From Nymphaea colorata (taxonomy: Eukaryota > Streptophyta > Magnoliopsida > Nymphaeales > Nymphaeaceae), in assembly GCF_008831285.2 (NCBI RefSeq), contig NC_045142.1:24055300-24119299 (forward strand): a stretch of 64,000 bases of DNA. The letters are read 5' to 3'. A model generated the notes under the pieces. It did not search any database and was not told the DNA's origin. It saw only the letters and a program-made list of their open reading frames with translations. Below, piece after piece: positions 1-13,361 of the stretch. The stretch's first letter is position 1, and each line of letters opens with the position of its first letter. The translations under genes were made by a program, and so were the position numbers.

Positions 1-266
1 GACAGAACTAGTAGGTGAAGAAATTAATGATATGAGAATCAACACATGAAGCATTTTAATGAGAACTTATAAATCACCAACAGGCAGCATAGGTGAAAAT
101 TAACAGGAAGTTACAAGGAGGAAAAACATTGACAGCACATGTAATCTTTAAAGTGCATCTCCATAATGAAGAGAGTTTTTACTCGATGAGGAGCATTTCG
201 ATGAGAAATAAAAGACAAGTATATGCAAGCAGCAGAAAATAGAAACTAGAAAGTGGACTTACAAGT

Positions 267-2765
267 TCAAAATTGAGGATCAAAAGAGAAAATCTTTTTC
301 TGCTCATCTGTTGGGTTCATTAGCCATGTGCAGAACATCCATGCTGCACCAACAACTGACGAAAGAGAGAGCATTGCAAGAAGACCAAAATGAGAGACGT
401 CATTTGCTATTATCACCAAGCCCAACATCATAAGCTCTGCAAGGCTTTGCATGGAGACCTCAGTAGTGCCGATCAAATTAGCTTTAGATGCTGGTATTCC
501 TGTTTGAAGTATTTGGGCCCCAACTACATCATATGACATATGCCCTAATCTTGAGATCACCTGCCAAACAAAATGAAAACTATAAACATTAAAGTAGAAC
601 CACAAAAAATGGATTTAAACGGGTCTGCTATCTGCCAAAATCTCTCAGGCTTTGATTTCCTTCAAGAAGCTTATTGATAATAAACCTGAGAAAGCCTCAT
701 CTTCTTACATTGATAGTGATTTGAGCCCAAACAAGCAACCTAGTTTTAGCGCCAAATCGAGAAAGCTGGGCCGAAACAAAAAATACCGAACAATAAAATT
801 AGATGCTTTTTCTTACAATCAAGCAGAGGAAGAACAGCATGGGAGTTTGACGTGAAAGAGAACCACTCCAGTATACAGCGACGGCAACAGTAAGAAGTGC
901 AGCTTGGAAAAGCAGACCTGCTGCACCTGCCTGGTATGTTCAAAGTAATAATGCATTTCAGAATTGCCAATAAATCTTTTCATTGACAAGAAAAGAAACC
1001 AATATCTACGGATGTGGTAGACTACAGAAGTTGGTCAACTCAAACCTTTAGAATGCCAAGGCGCTTCACCAGGCCTGCAGATAAAAAGGTTGCAGTAACG
1101 CCCATGAATGAACACAATCCACTGAATCCACCTATTATAGATGGATTCAAACCTGTGGAAAATCATGGAGGAATCAAATAGATTGATCATGAATCAGGAC
1201 TAGATGGCATTATTGCCATGAACTGGCCAACACCAAGATATTAAAAAGATAACAAGATAAACACCGAGCGTTTATTTAAGTAGAAAGAATGTTTCAACAA
1301 AAAGGAATAAAAAAACACTAGAAAGTGCAGACTTGATTGCAGAAGCAATTAGTTCCTTGCAATTGGAACCAGAAGATCAACTCAGAAAAAAATGGGTCAA
1401 GCATTTAAGCTATAGTTTATAATAAATGTTTACAGGCAACATCAGAGAAGGCTTTATGACCAAATTGTGCATATTTACCAAAAGTTTAATTCATCATATT
1501 TTATTATTTTCTAAAGCAAAACTAGTTTAGTTAAAGTTTTCAAGGAAGTACAGAATTTTGGAACATGGAAAAATAAATATCTGGAACCACAAAGAGTATG
1601 GACAAGTTTAAACATGGCATTCTAGTACTTACTGGTTGACATCATAGTGTTGAAGTTCTCCCGGGAAAGAAAGCCAGCTCAATCACATGGTGTAGATACA
1701 GAACATTTGTTGAAAATTTTGAGTTTAAGGCCATAGCTACATATATTCCCACAGCTCAAAGTTTTTAATTCCATAAGACATCTCTTTCTCTCTCTGTGAG
1801 CAATACATCATCCCATTCTTGTCTTCCAGAAGCTTGGCACAAATTAATGAAGATTTGGAATTTGGATCCTTCCTCTGTTTTTCATATAGGGACAGAGTGG
1901 ACAGAACTGCTTATCAGGTCAGGTACTATGTCCATGCATTAACCTTTTTGAATCCCGCATAAACAGATAAATGAACAAAACGTATAGATGTGGGACTAGC
2001 TACTTGTATATTTCTACACGTTTGGGGATCTAGGAGAACATTTTGTAGGTTGCATTAAAAATATTGAGCTCAAGTTAAATAAGATTGAATCAGCAGGATC
2101 AGCTGTTAAAAATTGGAACAGCAGTTCTGTTTTCATAGATGTGATTACTGATTTCAAATCCAAGAGGTGAAATAATTCAAATAAACAGAAGTCAACATGC
2201 ACAATGCATGTTAGAAAAGAAGAACAAAAAGGTCATGCAAATAAAAAAATTTCAATCAACTAAGATCCAAAAAACAGATGTAAGTAAAGAACTGGTTCTG
2301 CAAACTCTACAGCTTCACAAGTTAATAACATACCACGCTGTGTTAAAAAGGATGTCATTAGGCCTCCGGGTGTCAGGACAACATTGAAGCAAAGCAGCAC
2401 ATATGCTAGACTTGCAGGAAGAACAGACAAGTTCATGTAATCCAGCCAACCATGCTTGATTGCATCTACACCTTTGGTCACTAGAAAATAAGAAAAAGAG
2501 TAAGATCATTTCTTAATGAATATCTATCTAGTTATCTTGCAATCTATCCACCATACCATCATTTATTGGTGAAATAACATATTGCAAAACTGAAAGCGCA
2601 GTTTTACCTAAACCCCTTCCATTTTGCGATTTGCTCTTTTTGCAGGCACGCTCACATGTTAAGCAGGATTTTGGGCGATCAAGAACTCCCCTTGCGAGCT
2701 TGTTTGTTAACCATACCAACAGAACCTGAAGCATAAACAAGTTGTAGATTATATATAGCAACCAA

Positions 2766-2857
<92 letters not shown>

Positions 2858-5800
2858 AAGAGAGATACCAGAACAGGCAATGTGCATATCATTAAACCAC
2901 ATGCAAGTTTTAAGCAGGTAATCGTATCATATTTGGACAGAAGAACACCAAACAGTGATGCTCCTGCAATCTGCATGTAAACCAGAAAAATTCTAGCTAT
3001 TAGAAACAGGAGAACAGGAACATGCATAATTAACGTCCATGTCCAGCACCAACCATATCCTACAGACACATTTGACCACCATGCACCACACCATAAAGAG
3101 TGCTGGAACAGTGGGACTTGGACATTTATCTACCCCGTGTTACTTTGGGAAGCAGCTCTAGGGTAAGGACATCTTTAACTTGATATAGCATATTGAATAT
3201 GATTGCATTTTACTTTGAACAATAAGCAAAGTTTGCTCTTTCTGTTTTTCTGTGCACTTCCACTAATCTTCACATTGCATCAATCCTATGATAAGGGCAC
3301 TTGATAATTGAAATAATATATTAAGTATGAACACATTTTACTTTGGGTAAATATTAAAACACAAATTTCGCTTGCTTTGTTCTTTTACACACTCAAGCAA
3401 TTTTCAAATTTTACTGGAATTAACACGATTTCGTTAGTTCACCTCCTTCCTTAAACATCTCCCACATCTTTCTTTCCCATCCTCCACCTTCTTTAATGTT
3501 CTATAGGTCTTAAAATTAAATCTATCTTAACGATTGGAAGTCAACCATCTAAAACTTTTACAAATTCTACAGCAAATAAATGATGCACTTTCCGCAGATT
3601 CAAACAAAACAACTAGTTGATTTGTAGGTTTGAGACAAATGCCATGTCGAGTCTGACCCACAGAATTCTGCCAGGACATAATTTTTATCAAGCCCAAACC
3701 TCCAAAGTCCCTTGCATATACAAAAACAAACTTTTTTGCAATTTTTTCGTATATACTTAAACAAATATCCAAAATCACAAAATTCTTAGATATCTCAAAT
3801 AAAAAACCAAATTTAGTGAGATATCAATGACTATGCATCAAGCTTCTGCAGTTTATGACTCTTACTCTTTTTTCCTCATGGTTTTCATGAGAAGAGTGAA
3901 CTTTCAGAGTTATACATATCTCATTCACCAAGCACAAAATTATAGAAATTGTAATGATAATTATATGACAATCACAAACAAAAGAAAGAGAGCTGAGGAA
4001 AAGAAAAAGCCAGAACTCTTACCTCACAAAGAAGATCAACTCTATTAAGCATAGCATTGGCTTGGGCTAATGCAATTGGCCTATTTGAACCAGCCAACTG
4101 CAAATAAGCAAAACAAACAAGTGCAACATCCTTAGGGAAACAACTTACTTTAAGAAGAAAATGAAGATTCTCTTACCAAAACCACCCAATCACGTTCAAC
4201 AGCTATCCCAGATGTGAGTCCCATAAGCCTCTCAATAGCTCCAGCTATGACAAGTACAACAAACCAAGGTTGGAGTAGCATGGAAGTTGCAGAAGCAGCA
4301 TGGCTATGTGTACTGAGTGCATGAATTATCATTGCTGCTGATACTAATTGAGCAGCTGTCTGACAGAAAAAGAAGTATTAAAGACTCCCCAAAAATTTTA
4401 GAATGAAAAGAAGACCTAAGACATTGTCCACCTCCAACTTCCAGTAGAAAAACAAAGACACCTAAGCATACCTGTACCAGGCTCAGGTAGTTAAATGCAT
4501 GGACTCGAGGAAATGTATCCATAAATTTCCCAATCAATGGGCCTCCAGAGAAAATTGCTATCTGTATATATTAAGTATTAATAGATGACTATTTAAATGA
4601 TACAAGAAGCATTATGTAAATGACCATAGTTGCATAAGCTACCTTGGTGAAGAAACCCACTACAGCAACTGGTAGAAGGCTTGGATGTAGAAGTGCAACA
4701 GCTGCAGGCCAAGCAAAGTTCCATATTTGCTCCACAAAGTTTCCGGCTAGGAAACTTGCATATAAAGCTGACAGCAGATATCAACACCATGTTAGATGAA
4801 AGACAAGAAGCAACAACTGACAAAGCATTGCGACATCTAAAATAGCAACAAAGAAATGGAGTCCATATTCAGAAGAGCATGACCCTTCATTCAAGCTTGT
4901 AATAGCTAGCCTGCAGTCTAGTAGCCTAACTCATGATATGGCTCTGAGAAGCAAGGAGAAACCTGTATTAACAACCGCATGCTACTGAATGTATATGATT
5001 GAATTGTCACTTATAACTCCTGTATTTAACAACCGCATGCTACTGAATGTATATGATTGAATTGTCACTTATAAGAATGAGAACAAAATCATCAAATTCA
5101 TGAAACACAAAAACAAACTAAGAGAACATAACTACGACCTTATTGGTATCCAATCAGGACCGAAATAACAATAACTAACATCCAGGAAGCATTCTCTATG
5201 TCCAAAAAACAACATGAATGTTCCCGGCTCTACCCAACTGTAAAATGAATATATCGTGAAAGAGAAACATAAAATGAGAAAGTAGTTTCCAACTATAAGG
5301 ACGAAGGAACATAAAAAAGATGTATGGACTTACCATACAATCCTGCAGGATGAGCTGGAGTTGCGGCTAGAGCGTGTTGTTCTTCTACAGTCAGAACCTG
5401 ACAAAAACACAGTAGTTATTACGGCTGTAACTGTAAACCGTACTCAGCACAAGAAAACAAATAGTGCCGCCAACATTCATTAAATTTACCGGGACACTCA
5501 TAGGAATACGAAGAAGAGGTAAACTTTCAGTTACCGTTAGAGTTGACAGGAGATCGTCTGCAGGGGTGTCTTCTTCCTGCAACTGCAAGCGTTCAGCATT
5601 GAAAACCTCTGCATCCACCTGCACAACAGGAATGGAGCACCCACTTGGAATGGATGGGATTTCCTCCGAAGTCGAGCACTCCGAGGACAGCTGGTCATAT
5701 CCGGTGTTTAGATTGTTCACGTGAGGCCTCCTTGCAGCAAGCCTGTCCCACCTTCCAAGAATCTTGGAGTCAGCCATGCAAAGAAACTAAAGAAAACTAT

Positions 5801-6462
5801 CTTCTGTCTCAAGCGAAACACTAGTCCTCAATCGAGTATCCGGTTCCAACTACGCTATCATAGCAGGAAATCAACGAGCAAAGAACAATTATCGAATATG
5901 GCATCAACCGGTTCCTTTTCGTGGGCCTTCCCTGTCACTCCCAGGCCCCAGCATACTTAAGGATCCGATTATCAGCCTCCATGAAAATCCACTAGAGTTG
6001 CACATCTTGATAAGTAAACATCACGAATGGCAAGGTCGCCAACAATCGGAAACCAAACGAACCACAGAAAACCTCATGCACACATAAGCACACGATTTGC
6101 GCAATTTTAGACGTCAGCAATCACCACACTAGAAAAGGCTACATAAACACACACACACACGGTTCTTGCAATTTTAGACGCTACCATGCACCATCATTCG
6201 AAGTAGCGACAATCCCCAAAAGCACCGAATAACAAATACATAGCAGATTAATTCCGAAGCCATTAAAAAATGAATGAAAGAAAGAAAGATGAAAAATAAC
6301 AAAATGGGGACAAAGAAACCGAAGTTACCGGCAACCGGAGGTCGAGAAGATCGGAGGGCGGAGGAGAAGGCCGGCAGCCGGCGCTGGCTGCGGGATTCTG
6401 AGGGACGGGACCAAGGAGAATGGCTGCGGATGGAAGGTCTGGGAGAGGATAACCATCCCCAT
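267..6462 (-). CDS. IREG3: Plastid-type ferroportin (solute carrier 40 family, IREG3/MAR1-like), 13 exons
   Basis: Exons, in order of translation: 6462-6329, 5751-5490, 5397-5334, 4767-4643, 4561-4472, 4359-4177, 4097-4023, 2970-2869, 2725-2608, 2480-2334, 1152-1046, 930-817, 560-267. All introns are GT-AG, every phase matches, and the sum is 1815 nt (604 aa plus stop). Family signatures are [12 protein letters not shown] (exon 3), [20 protein letters not shown] (exon 4), [15 protein letters not shown] (exon 6) and [20 protein letters not shown] (exon 13), with about ten hydrophobic membrane segments. The first exon reads as a Ser/Pro/Arg-rich, acid-poor leader starting [14 protein letters not shown], consistent with a plastid transit peptide. 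A second in-frame ATG lies at 6456. A longer frame starting at 6512 was not chosen because its phase does not fit exon 2. Family knowledge: Arabidopsis IREG3/MAR1 is a plastid/mitochondrial envelope transporter implicated in metal homeostasis and aminoglycoside uptake. Localisation here is inferred. The exon 2 acceptor could instead lie a few codons downstream. Confidence 0.9.
2769..2855. repeat. Compound (TA)n(GA)n microsatellite in a ferroportin intron
   Basis: About 26 TA units run directly into about 17 AG units inside the 143 bp intron between ferroportin exons 8 and 9 (2726-2868). The repeat fills more than half of this small intron and starts about 14 bp from the exon 8 donor, so length change could affect splicing (inference). 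Confidence 0.95.
4962..5074. repeat. 57 bp tandem duplication in a ferroportin intron
   Basis: Two nearly identical copies, 4962-5018 and 5019-5074, each containing CCGCATGCTACTGAATG and ATTGTCACTTATAA. They sit in the intron between exons 3 and 4 and carry no coding signal. Confidence 0.9.
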
Positions 6463-7239
6463 GGGTGCTTCAAGAATCTGGGACTCGAGGAGACGGCTTC
6501 CAGACTACTCATGCGGCCTTGGGCAGAGGCGGTGGGCGTTCCCTTGAGAGTCTTCTAGTCTACGGCTTCTCCGCCGATGGCTCTGCTATGAGATTCGAAG
6601 TATCCGCAGAAGAAAAGAAGAAGAGGAGGGGTTGGTGAGCAGGAGGCCTTATCCTCCGAAGCAACGTTTCCATGGGAGACGCCGGATGGGGCTGCTGGTT
6701 CATTTTAAATAGAACTGAAGGCTCTGGTAATTGGTCTCCGAAATTATGAATATTACGGAAACAACACTCTGGTATTTCACTTCGCCATTTTTTTAGTGTG
6801 GTTACTTTCCAAATTCATCACCAACTCATATGTAATTGACAAATTCGTCCTTACTTTGTTCGATTTGACAAAGCCATCCTAGATATTTTTCGTTTTTAAG
6901 AAAAATTCTTGTTGTTACAGTTTCATGAATCTATCCTAAAACTTAGATTTATGAATACTTTCTAAGGTGTTTCATGAATATAACCCAATTTTTGGACCAT
7001 ACTCATAAAACATTTATATAATAGTTTCTTATAACGTTTTGGCAGAATAAGTTTGTCGTTTAAAAAACAATCACACATTGTTTCATGTGTCTTTTGTTTT
7101 ATTTTTTCAAGGTAAAGGTGCATATGTTAATTTATAAAAGTGTCTATGTGGTTGGTGGCAGCTCAGCCATAACAAAAGAACAAAAGAGGCTGTAAAAGCC
7201 CAACCATGCCTTCATCGGGTACGCAAGGTCCTTTCTTTT
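6463..7239. other. Upstream region of the ferroportin gene
   Basis: About 200 bp next to the start codon are GC-rich and probably include the 5' UTR and promoter (minus strand). Further out, 6890-7060 is AT-rich and holds several TTCATGAAT-like inverted words resembling the interior of the small inverted-repeat element at 29.9 kb. No gene was seen. Confidence 0.4.
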
Positions 7240-7724
7240 AGGGGTGAACACGAGCCGAGTCGAACCCGAGTTCAATCAGCTCGATCTTGGCTCGACTAAT
7301 AAAACATCAAAATCAACTCGGCTCGAGCTCGAGAATCACTCAACAGAAGCAGCTTGAGCTCAACTCGATTAAAGCTCGACAAACTCGTTTGAATATAATT
7401 GATATTCATCGTTACATGTTGAACTCGAGCTTTACTCTATTAAGGCTCGACAAACTCGTTTGTGTATAATTGATATTCATCATTACGTGTTGAGCTCAGA
7501 CTCGACTTGACTAAGGCTCAACAAATCGTTTGAAATATCGACTTGATTGAGGCTCGAGTTCGACTCGACAATTATGTGGTAAGCTCGAACTCAACTCGAT
7601 TATTTGAACGAGTCGACTCATGAACTCAAACTCAACTCATTAAGCAAATGACTCAACTCGAATTCGTTCACGAACCGAGCTTTAACGAGTCGAGCTCGAG
7701 TAGTTTGCCTCATTGTTCACCCTT
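7240..7724 (+). mobile_element. CTCGA-rich non-autonomous inverted-repeat element, copy 1
   Basis: Begins AGGGGTGAACACGAGC and ends TGTTCACCCTT, so the ends are inverted repeats. The interior is made of degenerate CTCGA/CTCGAC words with a TTGATATTCATCGTTAC-like motif that recurs. The same interior occurs at 10.7, 19.1 and 20.2 kb. No target duplication is clear here, so this copy looks old. It has no coding capacity. Confidence 0.75.
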
Positions 7725-8624
7725 ATGTCCATCTTATGGCTTAACATATAACCCGCTCGGTCACCGGTGTTTGTGTAGAAACACCCCTTCTCCATGTTTG
7801 ACCCCTAGAACGATACTGCATAAGGGTATTTATTTATTTTCTTTCTAGTTTTGTGGGCCTCCATTTTACACATAGGGGCATTTTTATCATTTTGAGCATG
7901 AAACGTATAACCTTCTCCACATAAAAAGATACTTCTTATACACATTTAACATTAAGAGTTGAATTTGAAATAGTTGAAAGAACAAGGATGGACTTGTCTA
8001 TAGCTAAAAGGCAAGACTAAATTTGTCAATTGCCTATAGATAAGGAACTAAGTGCAAAAAAGAGCTCTTTGGGTTCAAATTTTATGAGCCACAACTACAA
8101 GAATTTGGCTCAATGGTCATAAACTTTTTCAAATTGTCATCAAAATTGACTCATTGTGGCAAGTTGCCCTAAAGTGTCTCAGATATTTTACCAATTTGGT
8201 ATATCTGTTTTTCAGCTTGAAAAAAAAAATTAGAGACTTTATTTTTATTGAATTCCTGAAATAAGTTTTTGGGAAGTTATTTCCAATTTCATATTTCCAA
8301 TGCATCAAAAGGCCCTTTAAAACTTGGTTTTGTGAAAACCTAGTTAAAAATCTATTTTTATAAACTTGGTTTGGATGTTTAGATGACAAGTGAAAAACTT
8401 GGTTTAAAAGCAAAAATTAGTCTTACTTGAACAGTGACTTTAGTTATTTAGAGTCGTCTAGTCATCTAACCAGGGCCATCTATTTGATGCACATAAATGG
8501 TTGATAGAAAAAAAGTGAGAACGAATACTAAATGATGAAAATGTCAATCATTTTTTTTTCTTTGTTTTTTCATTTTAACACAAATCAAATGACTCTATTA
8601 GATAGTTGGTTTCCAAAGGGACCA

Positions 8625-8628
<4 letters not shown>
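7725..8628. other. AT-rich intergenic DNA, nothing recognised
   Basis: No coding, RNA or inverted-repeat signal was found. Short open frames here lack any family resemblance. Confidence 0.4.

Positions 8629-8709
<81 letters not shown>
8629..8709. repeat. Compound (TA)n(GA)n microsatellite
   Basis: About 30 TA units followed without interruption by about 10 AG units. Confidence 0.95.
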
Positions 8710-8710
<1 letters not shown>

Positions 8711-10693
8711 TTAGTTTTTTTATTGTAAGAATCATTTGTTTGAGTGGTGAGCTCCGGCTAGGTGTGGATTCGTCGTCACATGAATTATTTACTTTATATG
8801 ATCTAAAAATTTCATTTCTCCTTTTGCATTCCTTACATGATTGATAGTCTTTGTCAATATTTTTGTATCAATAACAGGTAGGAGGAGGCCTAACATCCAG
8901 CCATTGGTTTTCTGAATTATTATGGAAAAACAACGCTGCACTTGGAGATACGGTTGTCGGATCTGGATCGTGAAATGCTACGATCCAAACCACGTTCTCA
9001 AAACATATGCATGCTTTGGCTTATGACTTATGAAGAAGCTGACAAACACCGATGTTTTTGACACTATTCACTTACCTTCTTTTATATGTTAAACATGGAG
9101 AGATCCCGTGGTGTCAACTTTTTGTGCAAGCCAAAACATTTTGAGACAGGATCATGAGTCAGGAATTTTTTGTCGCAGGGGCTAAACTATAGTTTCAAAA
9201 TTTTAATAGGGGTTAAAATAGAAATTCTCAAATTATATATATATATATATATATATAAAACTATTTTTTTTAGATTTACAAGAACCTCGGTAAGTGGCGG
9301 AGTCCAAAATTTTCAGTTGCGGGACACTGAGCCACCAGTGCCCTGAGACTGGAGTGATTATCCCATGTAATTTTTGAATCATTATAATGTAATTTCAAGG
9401 TCTTTAATAAAACAAAATCTTGATTAGCTAGTGTGAGCTGCCCACACCAACCCGCATGTATGTTGGCTGTCTGCTTAAGTTTATGTGTTGGGTAAGCGAC
9501 AAAGTCTCTTAAAAACCCGACTTCCTTGGCTATTTATTTTTTTATTATATAATATTTTGATACTAGAGTGACCTGTCATATATTGCCACATAGGCAGCTC
9601 ACACATGTGTCAGGTAGTTAGTGACAGGGCTTGATATTTAAACACACCAAGCTTTTTGTACCCGCAAAAGGATGAGCACGTCAGGCCCATGCTCAGCCAC
9701 GTCTAGGCTCAGTGGGCCGTGAGCTAAAAGAGAGGGTCATATCTGGCTGGGCCGACTGGCCAAGTCGGTCCAGAACATGTAGGTCTGAAACTGGCCACTT
9801 TCATGTCAGTTTTCTTCTGATTCCCTCATATATTATGAGGAGGAGGAGGAGAATAAAGAAGAATTTGATAGGGATGTGAATGGATCGGATTCGAATAATT
9901 TAAGTACACAAAAAGCAAAGTTCCGGCGAATTTCGAAACTGCAGGAAAAGCCAAATTCTTAAAGCCATATTTGAACCATTTACAACATAGGCCTAGAGCG
10001 GCTTTGGCTCGAACCAATGTTGGACCGAGTCGTGGGACCGGCTGTGGACCTTGAACCATTTTAATGGACCCAGTTGTAGGACCTGGCTCGAACTCGGACC
10101 AGTTCCATCAACTAAGCTCAACCACACATCACGTCACGTCCAAGTATCCAACAAAGTGGTTTGTCTTCAAGTTGGTCACTTTCAAGGCCGATCACCAGTG
10201 ACAAACTGTGATCGCAAAATCTTGTCAAGATTTTGAAAATGCAGCAAAATTTTTCAAGCCTGGTACATAATAAAAAGCCTGCAAATTTTTAAAGATATTT
10301 ATTGGTTTGTGAATGCCATCGGTTCGTTCTTATTATCAAATAAAGATAATATAAAAAAAATTGAAGCTTTCTTGAACTTTGAAGGATATTTGTCCTGAAA
10401 GCTTTTTCTTGTATTTTTTGGGGTGCGTTATATTCAATTTTAACAATATTTGACCAAGTCGCAAGCCTATATTATGTAAATTAAGTTGTTGTTTTTTTTT
10501 TTATTAAAAAGCAAAAAATGCACCTAACAATTTTGGAGATAATTTTTCCAAAACCATGCCTACTTTTTCATATTGTTTTTTTAATGCTTGATTAGGAGAA
10601 AGCATGTTCTACGTGACCCTAGATGGATTTATGGTACATTTTAATGGGGAGCATTGTGTTTGTCTGTTTAGATCTCATAAAAGTAACATACTA
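8710..10693. other. Intergenic DNA with decayed repeat fragments
   Basis: No gene was recognised. The stretch 9170-9310 (GGGGCTAAACTATAG... CTCGGTAAGTGGCGGAGTC) resembles the GGCTCCGCCCCTGG-ended repeat at 15.9 kb and its relatives at 36.5 and 60.0 kb. The stretch 9650-10240 is rich in GGCCCA/GGACC words typical of degenerate plant inverted-repeat elements. No open frame with family resemblance was found. Confidence 0.4.
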
Positions 10694-11176
10694 GAACTTA
10701 ACCACGAGCCGAGTCGAGCCCGAGTTCAGTCAACTCGAGCTCAGCTCGACTAATGAAGCCTCGAGCTCGAGACTAGCTTGATGGAAGCAACTCGACTCGG
10801 CAGTTACGCGTTGAGCTCGAACTCGGCTCGACTAAGGCTCGACAAACTCGTATGAATAAAATTGATATTCAAAGTTATGTGTTGAGCTCGAGCTCGACTC
10901 GATTAAGGCTCGACAAACTCGTTTCAATGGAATTGATATTCAACGTTACGTGTTGAACTCGAGCTCGACAAACTCGTAAACTCGTTTGAATATATCAACT
11001 TGATTACAGCTTGACAAACTCGATTAAGGCTTGAGGTCGACTCGAAAATTACGTGTTGAGGTCGAACTCAATTCGATTATTTGAACAAGTGGACTCATGA
11101 ACTCGAGCTCGACTAGTTAAGCAAATTACCGGCTCTAATTCGTTCACGAGCATGAGCATTAACGAGTCACCTTGCA
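10694..11176 (+). mobile_element. CTCGA-rich element, copy 2 (ends eroded)
   Basis: Starts inside the family at CCACGAGCCGAGTCGAGCCC and runs to TTCGTTCACGAGCATGAGC. It shares with copies 1 and 3 the order of CTCGA words and the AATTGATATTCAACGTTACG motif. The GGGGTGAACA terminus is missing on the left, so this copy is truncated or decayed. Confidence 0.7.
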
Positions 11177-12289
11177 GCTTTGAAAGAAGTTTTTGTATAT
11201 TGAAAAAAGTATAATTAAGTATTGCATCACCAATAAAAAGGAACAAGCTTCCATATCATGATTTACTGCTCGACCAATTTGAATTAGCCTCTTTAATCGT
11301 TCCAAATAACAGTATAACTAATCTCCAAATTTACCTAAACTAGCGTTTTTTATTATCAAAATTAATTTAGGGAATACTTTTTTATTAACGTTGGAAAGTC
11401 ATTCCAAAAACACTTAAAACGTTTTTAGATACATTTTTCTATACTAACTTAAATTAACTCAAATGAATAAGCACAGGGGCCTTCTTAATTTTCCATAAAA
11501 AAAATTTACGCATGCTTTTTATTAATAACTAAAAACTAGAGGTGTTCTAATTATTATATATTCCCTAGTTGCATTTTGAATATTTATTTAATCTTTAGCT
11601 GTATTAGATATAATTTCAACCCAACCTCTCATTTACTTAGCCATCAGAAATCCAAACCATTAATTAAATGCCGTCTTGTGGTTTCTTAAGAGACATCCAA
11701 TAAAATTGGAACGATATAAAGAGATGCAGTGATTGCTTTAGATCGGAGATCTAAAACCACCATAGATCTGCGAGGGTCTTAAATCCATAGATATGTGGTT
11801 AGAACCCCCCTACCATGGTTTTTATAATGTAATGTGGATCTCAAATCCATAGTTGTGAAATCGGATTTCACCAATTGTCGATCCATGGAACATGACAACG
11901 ACCATTCTTCGACTCGGCCTGACTCGCCCCTACTCGACCATGACTTGCAGATTCAGCTGCAGTGATTTACATTATGGTTATCTAAATATTCAACTGAGTC
12001 GAGGAGCCAACTCAGTGGCCCAATGACCCGGTCATCTTTCAATTTGAATCCGAGTAACGGGTTTGCCAACTATGATCATAATTTCAAACATCACTAGTTC
12101 TTAATATCGCATAAAGCTAAAATCCTTTTTATTTCAATATAAAAAATATTTTAATAAAAAAACTTCATATGTGTGATGAAAGTGGACTAAAGCTTATATT
12201 AAATAATTAATATAAACTAAAGATTGAATACTCACTTCATCAATTTCTTGGAAAAATGTAGACATGTCATTGGATTAAATTGAGATTGG
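11177..12289. other. AT-rich intergenic DNA containing a U6 fragment
   Basis: Apart from the U6-derived piece at 11681-11724, nothing is recognisable. A stretch around 11740-11850 repeats GGATCTCAAATCCATAG-like words, similar to the flank of the U6 retrocopy near 16.7 kb. Confidence 0.35.
11681..11724 (+). pseudogene. U6 snRNA 5'-end fragment
   Basis: GAGACATCCAATAAAATTGG followed by AACGATA-AAGAGA matches the 5' stem and central region of plant U6 snRNA with few changes. Similarity stops before the AGATTAGCATGG block that should follow. No upstream U6 promoter elements or T-run terminator are visible, so this is a truncated pseudogene. Confidence 0.7.
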
Positions 12290-12700
12290 ATATCTAGCTG
12301 AACTGTTTTAGAGCAGCTCGATTTGGAAAAAAATTCAAGCTAGATGAAGAAATCAGATCAGATCCAGATTTGAGAAATGGCATTGGATTGGATTCTGTTC
12401 GGAGTTCGTTTTAAATAAATATCGAATTAAACTCGGTTTCAGTTTCAAATAAACAACATATATCAATATCCATACATTTTGAAAGTCAGATCTCAACATA
12501 TTATATGTGGTCTGAATTCAGTTGTATATTAGAAGTTGGATTTAGATGTGGATCCGAAAAAATCAGATTTAGATTGGATTCGTATCATGAACTTAAATCG
12601 AGGTATAGGCTTTTATTCGTTTGTACTAATCCGAATCCGAATCTCAATATGTAAGCATCAGATAAATTGGACACGGTAAAGAATATTCTGATTCAAAACC
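12290..12700. repeat. GGATTCGGAT-type dispersed repeat, copy 1
   Basis: A run of variants of GGATTCGGATTCGGATAT and AGATCCAGATTTGAGAAATG, shared with 19346-19680. It is degenerate, without an open frame, and its boundaries are approximate. Confidence 0.5.
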
Positions 12701-13020
12701 AATTTATTGAAAAATATTTTTCGGCATGAAAAATTTTCACTATGCATTTTAATGTAAGTGTGCTCACAGCAGAACATATGCAAGAATTATTTGATGTTAC
12801 AAAACGAGCAACATGAATCACCACAAGAGCATATAACTCTTCTAACGTGAAAGCACTATAGTTACCATGAAACTATACTGGAAAGTGGTAGGGAGCAAGT
12901 GGACGTGTATTTCCTTGGGATAAAACAATTATATAAATAAAGAATATATATGAAAAATGGTAGTACAGAAAAGCTAAATTAATTTCAAAAAATGAAAATA
13001 AGTAAAAAATAAGACAAAGT

Positions 13021-13361
13021 TAAGCCTGGGCATCGGGCCGGCTCGGCCCGATAACGAGTCGGGTCCATGTCGGCCCAACATCCAAAAACTAGGTCTGGGC
13101 CCGGCCCGACTCGAAAAACCCTAGCCCGAGCTAGGGCCGGGTTTGGTACAATTAAATTTAAAATATATTTTTATATAAAATAATATATACATATATATAT
13201 ATATATTAATAAAAAATTTAAAAAATAAAATAACGTGCCCACTTAGGCCGGCCCGATAACGAGTCAAGCCGGCCGGGTCCCTTTTTCCCAGATCCGGACT
13301 CGGGCCTGAGTCGGGCCCAGTACCGGATACCCTTTGGCGGTCCGTCCTGGTGTCCAGCCTT
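13021..13361. mobile_element. 341 bp inverted-repeat element with 9 bp target duplication
   Basis: The ends TAAGCCTGGGCA and TGTCCAGCCTTA are inverted repeats (10 of 12 match). The 9 bp word AGACAAAGT flanks both sides exactly (13012-13020 and 13362-13370). The interior is GC-rich, dominated by GGCCCGG/CCCGACTCG words around an AT-rich core. A 9 bp target duplication is typical of Mutator-like elements, so it is probably a MULE-derived MITE (inference). It has no coding capacity. Confidence 0.8.

Noticed and set aside
6174-6512. Ser/Arg-rich 112-codon minus frame as ferroportin exon 1
   Set aside because: It looks transit-peptide-like but ends at the donor in phase 1, and no exon 2 acceptor keeps the frame open. 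The overlapping frame from 6462 fits perfectly.
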